A stretch of 64,000 nt of DNA. It comes from Paludibacteraceae bacterium. GTDB taxonomy: Bacteria > Bacteroidota > Bacteroidia > Bacteroidales > Paludibacteraceae. Position 1 is the stretch's first letter; every line of letters starts with the position of its first letter. The notes under the pieces were generated by a model. The model made no database searches and was not told where the DNA came from. It saw only the letters and a list, made by a program, of their open reading frames with translations. The stretch is taken from assembly GCA_017551025.1 (NCBI GenBank), contig JAFZNG010000034.1, positions 1-64,000 of the forward strand, read 5' to 3'. Both the position numbers and the translations under genes were made by a program. This document shows positions 27,208 to 34,079 of the stretch, one piece after another.

Positions 27208-28866
27208 TTATAGGGTTTCTAACAAGCGTTTCAGTTCGGCAATCTCCTGTCGTTGCAGGGCCTTGTATTCCTCGATGAGGGCCGTGAACTCGGGCAGTTG
27301 GCGAATCGAGTCCAGGTCGTCGTCCCAGGCGATATGATGGAAGATACGGAAGCCGTACTCGAAGGCTTTGCGCAGCTCCAGGAGGGCTTCGTCCGACATG
27401 TTCATTCTAGCATACATACAGGCGGCATTGTAGTGGTCGCCGGCACTGTTCTCACGGCGCACCATCTTATCGCTCAGTTGGCGGGCACGAACCGTGTCGC
27501 CCAGGGCGAGCAGCATGTCCATGGCCGTATCGTTGCGCATGGTCTGCAGACCTTGCTCCAGCACGCGACGGGCGGCCGCCTCGTCACCCATCCGTCGATA
27601 GACTTCGGCGAGGGCGGTCCAGGTATCACGGTCGTGTTCCGCTACGAGCGAACGGCGGTATTCCTCCACGGCCCGCGGATAGTTGTGCTGGTCGCGATAG
27701 ATACGTCCGCGAAGCGAATAGATGAAGTGTACCTTCTGCAGTTCCGGATCCAGACGCAGCGCCTCATCCAGGGCACGCAGCGCTTCATCGTAGCGTCCGA
27801 GGTCGTAGTACAGGTCAGCCAGATGACCCCATGCCTCGGCGGAGGTGGAGTCGATGGTCATCGACTTGCGATACAGCTCTTCCGCCAACTCGGCATCACC
27901 TATGTAGTTCTGTACGTACGATCCGGCCATGCGGTAGCTGTCGGCATCGTCGCCCGTCTTGGCGCCACGCAGCAGGTGGTAGATGGCGGGGATATACTGG
28001 TTGTGACGCGCATAGACATCACTCATCGCGCAGGGCCACAGCATCTCGTTCGGTTCGCGACTGAAGGCCGTCTCCATCGAGTCGAGCACGGGTTGTATGT
28101 CGCTGCTGTCGGCAATCAAGACCATGAGTTTCAGTCCGCGACGGGCGTGGAGCTTCTCGGTCGCCATGGCTTCGGTGAGGGCTTCGGGATAAAGCTTCAG
28201 TCCTATGAGTGCCTGGCCGCGCAAGTAATGCAGGGTAGCCTGCTCGTTCTTGGACGCATCGCCAATCATGACCCCCAGGTCGGCAGCACGCAGGGCTTCG
28301 TCGTAGCGGTGCAGACTGTTGAGCGAGGAGATATAGACGATATAACTCATAGCGTTCGAACCGAGTCCCTTGGTGCGGTGGAGCATGCGGTCACCCATCT
28401 CGTAGAGCGCCTGATAATCTTCCTGCTCGTCCAGCACGTTGGCCAGAGGACCGTAGAAATCCGACTCGCTCGGGTTGTAACTGATGGCGCGGTTCCAGCG
28501 TTCTATGGCCTGCACCGTGTCGCCCGCCTGAAGCACGAGTTCGGCCTGCAGGCTCTCCATGTTGGCCTTCAGGTAGGTCGCACTCTTGGGCAGCAGTTTC
28601 AGTGCCTGCTTGGCAAAGCGGAACGTGGCGCCGTCGTAACCGCTCATCTGGTCGCAGATAATAGCCAGATAGGCGTAGGCGATGCCGTTGGTGGGGTTCT
28701 CCTGTACTTCCTGCACCAGGTACTTGATGCCGGTTTGGTAGTCTTGCGACAACATGACGGCCTCCAGGGCACGCTTCATGTTGTAACTTTCGGTCGTGTT
28801 GCCGGCCAGTACTACTCCCGAGACGAGGAGCAGCACAGCAATCATGGCATGTCGGAAAAGTTTCAT
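27208..28866 (-). CDS. Periplasmic TPR protein
   Basis: I start at the ATG at 28866 (MKLFRHAMIAVLLLVSGVVLA), because it gives a clean signal peptide and the longer in-frame extension runs back into the preceding gene. The resulting 552-residue protein consists almost wholly of TPR-like helix pairs, clearest at AEAWGHLADLYYDLGRYDEA and DTWTALAEVYRRMGDEAAA. No catalytic domain is visible. It sits 20 bases behind the degenerate retropepsin gene and 13 before the active one, and the N-terminal halves of all three look alike (signal, YxxxRAEEA-like first TPR), so they are probably paralogues. A scaffold or adaptor role is inferred from context. Confidence 0.8.
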   Translation of the reverse strand: MKLFRHAMIAVLLLVSGVVLAGNTTESYNMKRALEAVMLSQDYQTGIKYLVQEVQENPTNGIAYAYLAIICDQMSGYDGATFRFAKQALKLLPKSATYLKANMESLQAELVLQAGDTVQAIERWNRAISYNPSESDFYGPLANVLDEQEDYQALYEMGDRMLHRTKGLGSNAMSYIVYISSLNSLHRYDEALRAADLGVMIGDASKNEQATLHYLRGQALIGLKLYPEALTEAMATEKLHARRGLKLMVLIADSSDIQPVLDSMETAFSREPNEMLWPCAMSDVYARHNQYIPAIYHLLRGAKTGDDADSYRMAGSYVQNYIGDAELAEELYRKSMTIDSTSAEAWGHLADLYYDLGRYDEALRALDEALRLDPELQKVHFIYSLRGRIYRDQHNYPRAVEEYRRSLVAEHDRDTWTALAEVYRRMGDEAAARRVLEQGLQTMRNDTAMDMLLALGDTVRARQLSDKMVRRENSAGDHYNAACMYARMNMSDEALLELRKAFEYGFRIFHHIAWDDDLDSIRQLPEFTALIEEYKALQRQEIAELKRLLETL

Positions 28867-28886
28867 ATGTTTGTAAATACGTTTGT

Positions 28887-29816
28887 TTATCTTCGGATCT
28901 CGAGCACTTTCTCCCGCTCGTTGATGACCACGCGGCCGAGTCGCCTCAGATCCGCGAGGCATAGGATCAGCGGACTCTCCTGGGTGCGCCGGTAGCGCAA
29001 CCGTACGTCACGCATCACCAGCCCCTCACCCATCTTCATCTCGCGCACCACGATCACGCGGTTGTCGATGATATCCTGGCGCGAGACGTAATCGTTCTTC
29101 AGGATAAAACTGGTCTCTACACCGGATATACTGCTCTCGGTGGCGGTAGTATCTATTTCGGCTTTGATGCGCAGGCCGTTGAGGTGGCAGGTGAGTTCTA
29201 TTTTGTCGCCCGTGCGGGTAAAAGGAATACGTGCTACGACCGTGTCTTCCGTTTGCAGTTGCAACGGCCGGAGACTGTCGATGAGGCTGATGAGAGTGGT
29301 GTCGCCGCGTCGGTAAGCTTCCTGGTAATAGGTGAGTGCGGCGGCGGTGTCGCCCTGATGGATGCGCAGTTGCCCCAGCGCACGTAGGGCGTTGGTGTTG
29401 GCTTTCGAGGCCTTGGCTGTTTTGTCGAGTCGCGTCGCTACACCGCCGCGGGTGAGACTGTCCACGTGCATGATAAGCGGTTCGTCATCGGGTAGGGTGC
29501 CCGTGTTGACGGCCGAGGCACAGAAGAGCGCCGCATGGGCGGTGTTGCCGCGACTGAGGGCGATGCGGGCACGATGGAGATACATACATCCGGCTTCGCC
29601 CAGACGCTCACCGTAGTCCAGGGTCTCTTCGGCCTGCACGGTGTCACCCAACTGGAGCAGCATACCCACGTATTCGCAGCGCAGCGTCATGTCGCCCGGG
29701 GTCTTGCGGAGGCGTTGCTCCAGCTTGCGGGCAGCCTTCTGATCGGCTTGGTTGGCGCGCAAGAAACCACTGCCGCAGAGCAGTATCAAACACAGTATCC
29801 AATAGGTCTTTTTCAT
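28887..29816 (-). CDS. TPR protein with degenerate retropepsin-like domain
   Basis: The first gene of the nine-gene unit. The start at 29816 (MKKTYWILCLILLCGSGFLRA) is chosen because the promoter at 29836-29868 lies upstream of it and a longer frame would begin inside or before that promoter. The 309-residue product has a signal peptide, a short TPR region (about 25-170) and a C-terminal domain that aligns by eye with the retropepsin domain of the 25125-27194 product. The DTGA motif is changed to DTTA (AEIDTTATESSIS), and the second Gly element reads LILCLADLRRLG. Loss of the Gly suggests an inactive partner or regulatory subunit. Confidence 0.78.
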   Translation of the reverse strand: MKKTYWILCLILLCGSGFLRANQADQKAARKLEQRLRKTPGDMTLRCEYVGMLLQLGDTVQAEETLDYGERLGEAGCMYLHRARIALSRGNTAHAALFCASAVNTGTLPDDEPLIMHVDSLTRGGVATRLDKTAKASKANTNALRALGQLRIHQGDTAAALTYYQEAYRRGDTTLISLIDSLRPLQLQTEDTVVARIPFTRTGDKIELTCHLNGLRIKAEIDTTATESSISGVETSFILKNDYVSRQDIIDNRVIVVREMKMGEGLVMRDVRLRYRRTQESPLILCLADLRRLGRVVINEREKVLEIRR

Positions 29817-29835
29817 ACGCGCATAGAATTTCGGC

Positions 29836-29868
29836 ACAAAAGTACAAAAAAAAACGCACATATGCAAA
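29836..29868 (-). promoter_or_regulatory. Promoter of the nine-gene CHAT/TIR unit
   Basis: Minus strand: TTG (CAA at 29865-29867), 20-base spacer, TACTTTTG (29837-29844). The leader to the ATG at 29816 is about 14 bases. The spacer is formed by the T run of the hairpin at 29846-29887, so it is superimposed on a terminator. Confidence 0.75.
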
Positions 29869-29887
29869 TTTTTGTGCGTTTTTTTTT
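29846..29887 (-). terminator. Terminator after the AraC gene, overlapping the next promoter
   Basis: Stem of A-run plus ACGCACA (29846-29860) with TGTGCGT plus T-run (29873-29887), 12-base loop. It can terminate in either direction; on the minus strand it follows the serS-AraC transcript. Confidence 0.75.
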
Positions 29888-29890
29888 ATT

Positions 29891-29960
29891 CTACCCCCTA
29901 CACTCTACACTCTACACCCTACACTCTACACTCTACACCCTACACCATACACCCTACACT
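29891..29960 (-). repeat. Heptamer array, CTACACC/CTACACT type, 10 copies
   Basis: Ten units in perfect 7-base register (CTACCCC, then CTACACT or CTACACC, with one ATACACC). The 3' end of the AraC-type gene runs into it: the stop (29926-29928) and about the last ten residues are array-encoded. Confidence 0.9.
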
Positions 29961-31101
29961 TCATCCACTCCGTCGGTGTACAGCCTTCTTCTTTGGCGAA
30001 GGTGCGAGAGAACGTAGTCGCGGAGGAGAAGCCGCTCTGCTCGGCTATGTCCTGCATCTTGCGATCCGGATGCTCGCCCATCAGGCGCTTGGCCTCCGCG
30101 ATGCGGTAACGGATAACGTACTGGTAGAACGAGCAGCCGTACTCACCGTTGATGAAATTCGACAGGTAGGTGCGGTTCATCGGTAGTACTTCCTTGAGGT
30201 CCAGCAATCGGAAATTCGGATTCGTGTACGGACGTTCGTCGGCCATCCATGCCTCCAGGTCCTCGCGGTACTTGCGGCGTACCGGGTCTTCTTTCTCTGC
30301 TTCCGGCTCCGTCTCTTCTGTTTCTGTTTTTTCTTCCAACCACGGCTTCTCGCGCAGAATGATCTGCGCCGTGTTGGCAATCAGTAGATACAGTACGAGC
30401 AGTTCCTGGGTGAAGGCACGCGTGGGATGATGACCGGCGCATATATAGAAATACGAGAGTCCCATCACCAGCAGCGTCATCAGGTAGTTGCGCACCCATA
30501 CGATACCGGTGTTCTCCAGCGTAGATAAGTTTTCCTCACAGCGTTTACGGTAGGTATATACCATGATAAACAGCCATAGCGAGAGAATCAGCGGATAGAG
30601 GATCAGCAGGATACGCAGGTCGGTATGGGTGAAATGGTCCACGATACCGATGATGAGCGAGGGCAGAACGATCAGGAACCCCTTGCGCCAGTTGAGCCAA
30701 CGAGGCCGTAGCACCTCCAGCGGGTAGGCCAGGAATAGGAAGGCCAACAGATCGCGTGAGACCAGGTCGTCGGACGTGAGCGTATGATCAAAGATCATCG
30801 TCGGTATGCCGAATCCCCACTGTAGTGCGAACATGTTGATCTCTACCAATGCCCACACGATGAGGATGATCTGCCAGGTCCGACGCGCCACGATGCCCTG
30901 CGTGTGCCAGTGGAGCAGCACCGCACCCACGATGGCTACCAAGGCGATACTGCCGTGCAGCACAGGGCAGAGCGTCTGCTCAAACAGGCCGATCGGTAGA
31001 TAGCGCGACACAACATGGCTCAAAAGCACGCATGCAATCAAGCCAAGTGTGTACCAAAATGTCTCGTAGTAGTCGTAAAAAAGGTTCCTGATGCTTTTCA
31101 T
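29926..31101 (-). CDS. Membrane-anchored AraC-family transcription regulator
   Basis: A 391-residue protein with about seven N-terminal membrane helices (residues 15-255), a charged linker (EEKTETEETEPEAEKE) and a C-terminal AraC-type double helix-turn-helix: LLDLKEVLPMNRTYLSNFIN, then MQDIAEQSGFSSATTFSRTFAKEEGCTPTEW. Bacteroidales often carry such membrane AraC regulators with no attached sensor kinase. The normal end of the domain is followed by CRVYGVGCRV, which is encoded by the heptamer array. It starts 6 bases behind serS and lies directly upstream of the CHAT/TIR promoter, so control of that unit is a reasonable but untested idea. Confidence 0.88.
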   Translation of the reverse strand: MKSIRNLFYDYYETFWYTLGLIACVLLSHVVSRYLPIGLFEQTLCPVLHGSIALVAIVGAVLLHWHTQGIVARRTWQIILIVWALVEINMFALQWGFGIPTMIFDHTLTSDDLVSRDLLAFLFLAYPLEVLRPRWLNWRKGFLIVLPSLIIGIVDHFTHTDLRILLILYPLILSLWLFIMVYTYRKRCEENLSTLENTGIVWVRNYLMTLLVMGLSYFYICAGHHPTRAFTQELLVLYLLIANTAQIILREKPWLEEKTETEETEPEAEKEDPVRRKYREDLEAWMADERPYTNPNFRLLDLKEVLPMNRTYLSNFINGEYGCSFYQYVIRYRIAEAKRLMGEHPDRKMQDIAEQSGFSSATTFSRTFAKEEGCTPTEWMKCRVYGVGCRV

Positions 31102-31107
31102 CTTCTA

Positions 31108-32421
31108 TTAGCGAATCATGTCGTCGCCGAAGAAGGGTTGCAAGGCTTTCGGGATGCGAATACCTTCAGGGGTTTGGTTGTTCTCAAGCAATGCGGCCAC
31201 GATACGCGGCAGGGCAAGTGCCGAACCGTTCAGCGTGTGGCAGAGCGTCACCTTCTTGTCCTCCGCACGGCGGTAACGACACTTCAGACGGTTGGCCTGG
31301 TAGGTGTCGAAATTCGACGTGCTGGATACCTCCAACCAACGGTGCTGGGCCTCGCTATATACCTCAAAGTCGTAGCAGAGGGCTGCGGTGAACGACATGT
31401 CGCCACCCGAGAGACGCAGAATACGGTAGGGCAGTTCCAGTTTCTGGAGGAGTCCCTCTACGTGCTCCAGCATCTCCTTATGCGATGCGTCGGAGTGCTC
31501 CGGCGTATCGATACGTACGATCTCGATCTTGCTGAACTCGTGCAGACGGTTCAGTCCGCGTACGTCCTTGCCGTACGAGCCTGCCTCGCGGCGGAAACAC
31601 TCGGTATAGGCGCAGTTCTTGATCGGCAGTTGTGCCTCGTCCAGGATCACGTCGCGGTAGAGGTTCGTCACGGGTACCTCGGCGGTCGGAATCAGATACA
31701 GATCATCCACCTCGCAGTGGTACATCTGACCTTCCTTATCCGGCAACTGACCCGTACCGTAACCCGATGCGGCATTCACTACCGTCGGCGGCATGATTTC
31801 CGTATAACCGGCTTTGTTAGCCTCGGCCAGGAAGAAATTGATCAACGCACGCTGCAGACGCGCACCCTGACCGATATATACAGGGAATCCTGCTCCCGAG
31901 ATCTTCACACCCAGGTCAAAATCAATCAGGTTGTATTTCTTCGCCAGTTCCCAGTGCGGGAGCTTGGCTTCGTCGTTGTTCACCTCACCTACCCAGGTAC
32001 CTACGGTGTCACCACCGTGGTGGGGTACGTTGCTCTTCACGACGATATTGTCCTCGGCGGCAGCGCCTTCAGGTACGATATCATACGGTACGTTCGGAAT
32101 CGTGAGCAACAACTTGGTCTGTGCCTCCTCAGCCTCAGACATTTTTAATTCGTAATTTTGAATTTTTAATTTCAAATCACCTGTCTGCGCCTTAGCGGCT
32201 TCGGCCTCGTCACGTTTACCCTGCGCCATGAGCATGCCGATCGACTTGCTGATCTTATTCATTTCAGCCGCCGCGGCGTCTTTCTGTTGCTGAGCGGTCT
32301 TGCGCTCGGTATCCAGACGAAGTACTTCATCGATAGCCTCTGCGGCACCCTTGAAATGCTTCTTCTCCAGTCCGGCGATCACCCGCTCTTTATTGTCGTA
32401 AATTTGTTTGAGTGTTAACAT
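31108..32421 (-). CDS. serS: Serine-tRNA ligase
   Basis: A 437-residue class II aminoacyl-tRNA synthetase. The N-terminal antiparallel coiled-coil arm (about 1-110) binds the long variable arm of tRNA-Ser. The catalytic domain has motif 2 (NCAYTECFRREAGSYGKDVRGLNRLHEFSKIE) and motif 3 (NGSALALPRIVAALLENNQ). In the returning helix of the arm, LKLKIQNYELKM is encoded by a heptamer array at 32141-32174, and three units equal one coiled-coil heptad. It is followed after 6 bases by the AraC gene. No clear promoter was found between it and the rpmA terminator. Confidence 0.95.
   Translation of the reverse strand: MLTLKQIYDNKERVIAGLEKKHFKGAAEAIDEVLRLDTERKTAQQQKDAAAAEMNKISKSIGMLMAQGKRDEAEAAKAQTGDLKLKIQNYELKMSEAEEAQTKLLLTIPNVPYDIVPEGAAAEDNIVVKSNVPHHGGDTVGTWVGEVNNDEAKLPHWELAKKYNLIDFDLGVKISGAGFPVYIGQGARLQRALINFFLAEANKAGYTEIMPPTVVNAASGYGTGQLPDKEGQMYHCEVDDLYLIPTAEVPVTNLYRDVILDEAQLPIKNCAYTECFRREAGSYGKDVRGLNRLHEFSKIEIVRIDTPEHSDASHKEMLEHVEGLLQKLELPYRILRLSGGDMSFTAALCYDFEVYSEAQHRWLEVSSTSNFDTYQANRLKCRYRRAEDKKVTLCHTLNGSALALPRIVAALLENNQTPEGIRIPKALQPFFGDDMIR
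32141..32174 (-). repeat. Heptamer array inside serS, AATTTTT type
   Basis: Plus strand ATTTTT, AATTCGT, AATTTTG, AATTTTT, AATTTCA. It is the same unit as the intergenic arrays at 5185-5209 and 10720-10751, here translated without a stop. Confidence 0.8.
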
Positions 32422-32441
32422 TGGATTTAATTATTTTTTTT

Positions 32442-32475
32442 CGTTATATCGTTATAACGTTATAACGTTATATCG
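32442..32475. repeat. Octamer array CGTTATAW, 4 copies
   Basis: CGTTATAT, CGTTATAA, CGTTATAA, CGTTATAT, CG between the rpmA terminator and the serS start. Its core is self-complementary (TTATAACGTTATAA), so it may also serve as an operator. Confidence 0.75.
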
Positions 32476-32489
32476 ACCGATTTTTTCTA

Positions 32490-32535
32490 AACAAAAATCT
32501 CCCACCTGACGCCGAAGCCTCGGTAGGAGATTTGC
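32490..32535 (-). terminator. Intrinsic terminator after rpmA
   Basis: Minus-strand stem AAATCTCCTACC with GGTGGGAGATTT (one wobble), an inner CCGA/TCGG extension, followed by a T run. Confidence 0.85.
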
Positions 32536-32556
32536 TGTCTGTTCTCTCGAACCGAT

Positions 32557-32823
32557 TTAAGCCTCGGCTGCTACCGGTTGGATCGAGACGTACGACTTGT
32601 TGTTGTGACGTTTGCGGAAGGTTACGATACCATCGCAAAGTGCGAACAGTGTGTGGTCAGAACCCATACCCATGTTTTCACCCGGGTTGTGAACCGTACC
32701 ACGTTGACGTACGATAATGTTACCTGCCTTTGCGAATTGACCACCAAAGATCTTCACGCCAAGACGTTTGCTTTCTGATTCACGGCCGTTCTTCGAACTA
32801 CCGACACCTTTCTTGTGTGCCAT
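32557..32823 (-). CDS. rpmA: 50S ribosomal protein L27
   Basis: An 88-residue L27 of the large subunit near the peptidyl transferase centre. The N-terminus [24 protein letters not shown] and the block [19 protein letters not shown] are diagnostic. There is no N-terminal cleavage extension of the Firmicutes type. It lies 18 bases behind rplU and is closed by the terminator at 32490-32535. Confidence 0.97.
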   Translation of the reverse strand: MAHKKGVGSSKNGRESESKRLGVKIFGGQFAKAGNIIVRQRGTVHNPGENMGMGSDHTLFALCDGIVTFRKRHNNKSYVSIQPVAAEA

Positions 32824-32841
32824 ACTCTGTTGTCCTTTCTT

Positions 32842-33162
32842 TTAAGCAATAACAATTTCTTTAACTACGACGTTCGTCAGGTCCTGACGGTGGCCGTTCA
32901 GCTTGCGATAACCTTTGCGACGTTTCTTGTGGAAGACCAGGATCTTCTCGCCACGGCACTCGTTGTCGAGTACTTCGCAAACTACCTTTGCGCCCTTGAT
33001 GTACGGTGCGCCAACTTTTACTTTACCCTCGTTGTCGAGCAGCAGCACGTTCTCAAATTCAACGGTTGCGCCCTTCTCGAGCTCGTTCATACGATTGATG
33101 AACAGTTTTTTGCCAGCTTCTACTTTAAACTGCTGGCCCTTCATTTCTACAATTGCGTACAT
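32842..33162 (-). CDS. rplU: 50S ribosomal protein L21
   Basis: A 106-residue L21. [22 protein letters not shown] at the N-terminus and [17 protein letters not shown] near the C-terminus are typical. It forms the usual rplU-rpmA pair. The promoter is at 33310-33342, leaving a leader of roughly 140 bases that contains an eight-copy heptamer array. L21 leaders in other bacteria carry regulatory RNA structures, but I could not recognise one here. Confidence 0.97.
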   Translation of the reverse strand: MYAIVEMKGQQFKVEAGKKLFINRMNELEKGATVEFENVLLLDNEGKVKVGAPYIKGAKVVCEVLDNECRGEKILVFHKKRRKGYRKLNGHRQDLTNVVVKEIVIA

Positions 33163-33177
33163 TGTATTTAATTTTTG

Positions 33178-33233
33178 CTTTCGTCTTCCATCTTTTGTCT
33201 TTTGTCTTTCGACTTTCGACTTTTGACTTTCGA
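33178..33233 (-). repeat. Heptamer array in the rplU leader, CTTTTGT/CTTTCGA type, 8 copies
   Basis: CTTTCGT, CTTCCAT, CTTTTGT, CTTTTGT, CTTTCGA, CTTTCGA, CTTTTGA, CTTTCGA on the plus strand, all in register. It ends about 15 bases from the rplU start and lies inside its untranslated leader. Confidence 0.85.
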
Positions 33234-33309
33234 CTAATCGCTGTTACGGCGGTGCGGCGGTTATTATACTAAATAACACTTACTCGAGCCTATTCCGCAG
33301 AAAAAGCGT
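33234..33309 (-). other. Upstream half of the rplU leader
   Basis: Untranslated leader between the promoter and the heptamer array. I see no convincing hairpin or conserved L21-leader motif in it. Confidence 0.4.
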
Positions 33310-33342
33310 GCAAAATTACTGCTTTTTTCTGACATACGCAAA
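33310..33342 (-). promoter_or_regulatory. Promoter of rplU-rpmA
   Basis: Minus strand TTG (CAA at 33339-33341), 20-base spacer with TATGTCAG and an A run, TAATTTTG (33311-33318). Confidence 0.78.
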
Positions 33343-33519
33343 TTTTTCGGTGATTTTTTTAGATTTTTTTTCAATTGCTGCTAGTTGTTAAAAATATGTT
33401 GAAAAATTCCCCACCTCTCACCACTTTGTTAATAACCTTTATAATCGGCAATAAATCAGCCAAATAAGATTTTGCAAAAATGTTAATAAGCTGTTGAAAA
33501 CATTTTTTATAAATTTTTT
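33343..33519. other. A/T-rich divergent spacer with repeated TGTTRAWAA boxes
   Basis: Lies between the divergent rplU and mraZ promoters. It holds TGTTGAAAA at 33397-33405 and 33492-33500 and TGTTAATAA at 33427-33435 and 33481-33489, each close to a DnaA box (TGTGNATAA) but none exact. A further pair of MraZ-like boxes in reverse orientation (CCCAC at 33410-33414, ACCAC at 33420-33424) also lies here. Confidence 0.4.
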
Positions 33520-33539
33520 GTGGGGAAAAGTGGGGAAAT
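33520..33539 (+). promoter_or_regulatory. Probable MraZ operator
   Basis: Two direct GTGGGG repeats (33520 and 33530) with a 10-base period, the spacing known for MraZ autoregulatory boxes (TGGGN with 5-base spacers). They overlap the -33 region of the mraZ promoter, as expected for repression. Confidence 0.7.
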
Positions 33540-33563
33540 ATCAAAAATTTTTTGTAACTTTGC
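33532..33563 (+). promoter_or_regulatory. Promoter of the dcw cluster
   Basis: TAACTTTG at 33555-33562 after a T run. The -33 position reads GGG rather than TTG, which suggests a weaker or regulated promoter. The mraZ ATG follows at 33592. Confidence 0.6.
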
Positions 33564-33591
33564 ACCCGATTTCGAAATTATAGCTATAACG

Positions 33592-34050
33592 ATGCGAACA
33601 TTTATTGGAAATATTGACGCGAAATTCGACGAGAAAGGGCGTGTTTTCATCCCCGCGAGTTATCGGAAGATACTCTCGGACGAAGAATCGCTCCGTCTGG
33701 TGATGCGTCGCGATGCGGATAACTCCTGCCTCGTCTTCTACCCCGAGCGGGTATGGAATACGCGACTCGAGCAGTTGCACGAGGCGCTGGACGACTGGAA
33801 TCCCGAGGACGAGATGCTGCTCATGCAGTATGTCTCCGAAGCCGAACTGCTCGAACCCGACAATCAGGGGCGCGTGCTGATCAACCGCAAGAACATGGAG
33901 CACCTCTCGGCCAAGCAGGACTTGGTATTCGTAGGTATGCTGGATCGGTTTGCCCTCTGGAGCCGCGAGCAGTACGACGAACGTCGTCTGGATCAACGCG
34001 AACTCTCGGAGCGGATCCGCACGAAAATGGCGAAGAAGGCGAATGGCTAA
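33592..34050 (+). CDS. mraZ: Transcriptional regulator MraZ
   Basis: A 152-residue MraZ, a DNA-binding ring protein that controls the dcw cluster. Start ATG 33592 gives the conserved MRTFIGNIDAKFDEKGRVFIPASYR; a longer in-frame start at 33520 would lie before the promoter. The second SpoVT/AbrB-like half has EPDNQGRVLINRKNMEHL. The last residues KKANG and the TAA stop are encoded by a heptamer array, and the next gene starts at the end of that array. An operator pair sits at its own promoter. Confidence 0.93.
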   Translation: MRTFIGNIDAKFDEKGRVFIPASYRKILSDEESLRLVMRRDADNSCLVFYPERVWNTRLEQLHEALDDWNPEDEMLLMQYVSEAELLEPDNQGRVLINRKNMEHLSAKQDLVFVGMLDRFALWSREQYDERRLDQRELSERIRTKMAKKANG

Positions 34051-34079
34051 AGGTTAGAGGCTAAAGGCTAAAGGTTAAT
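34038..34079 (+). repeat. Heptamer array, GGCTAAA type, 6 copies
   Basis: GGCGAAT, GGCTAAA, GGTTAGA, GGCTAAA, GGCTAAA, GGTTAAT. The mraZ stop (34048-34050) lies in copy 2 and the rsmH ATG (34078) begins within the last copy. Confidence 0.9.

Noticed and set aside
27253-28995. 580-codon plus-strand frame opposite the TPR protein
   Set aside because: Antisense shadow; the minus-strand frame has a signal peptide and TPRs and fits the operon.
14096-29816. Integrated mobile element carrying the CHAT/TIR operon
   Set aside because: No integrase, transposase, direct repeats or tRNA attachment site flank it; only one gene shows a clear composition shift.
29891-29960. Possible CRISPR array because of regular repeats
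   Set aside because: The unit is 7 bases with no spacers and no cas genes are present; it is a tandem repeat.
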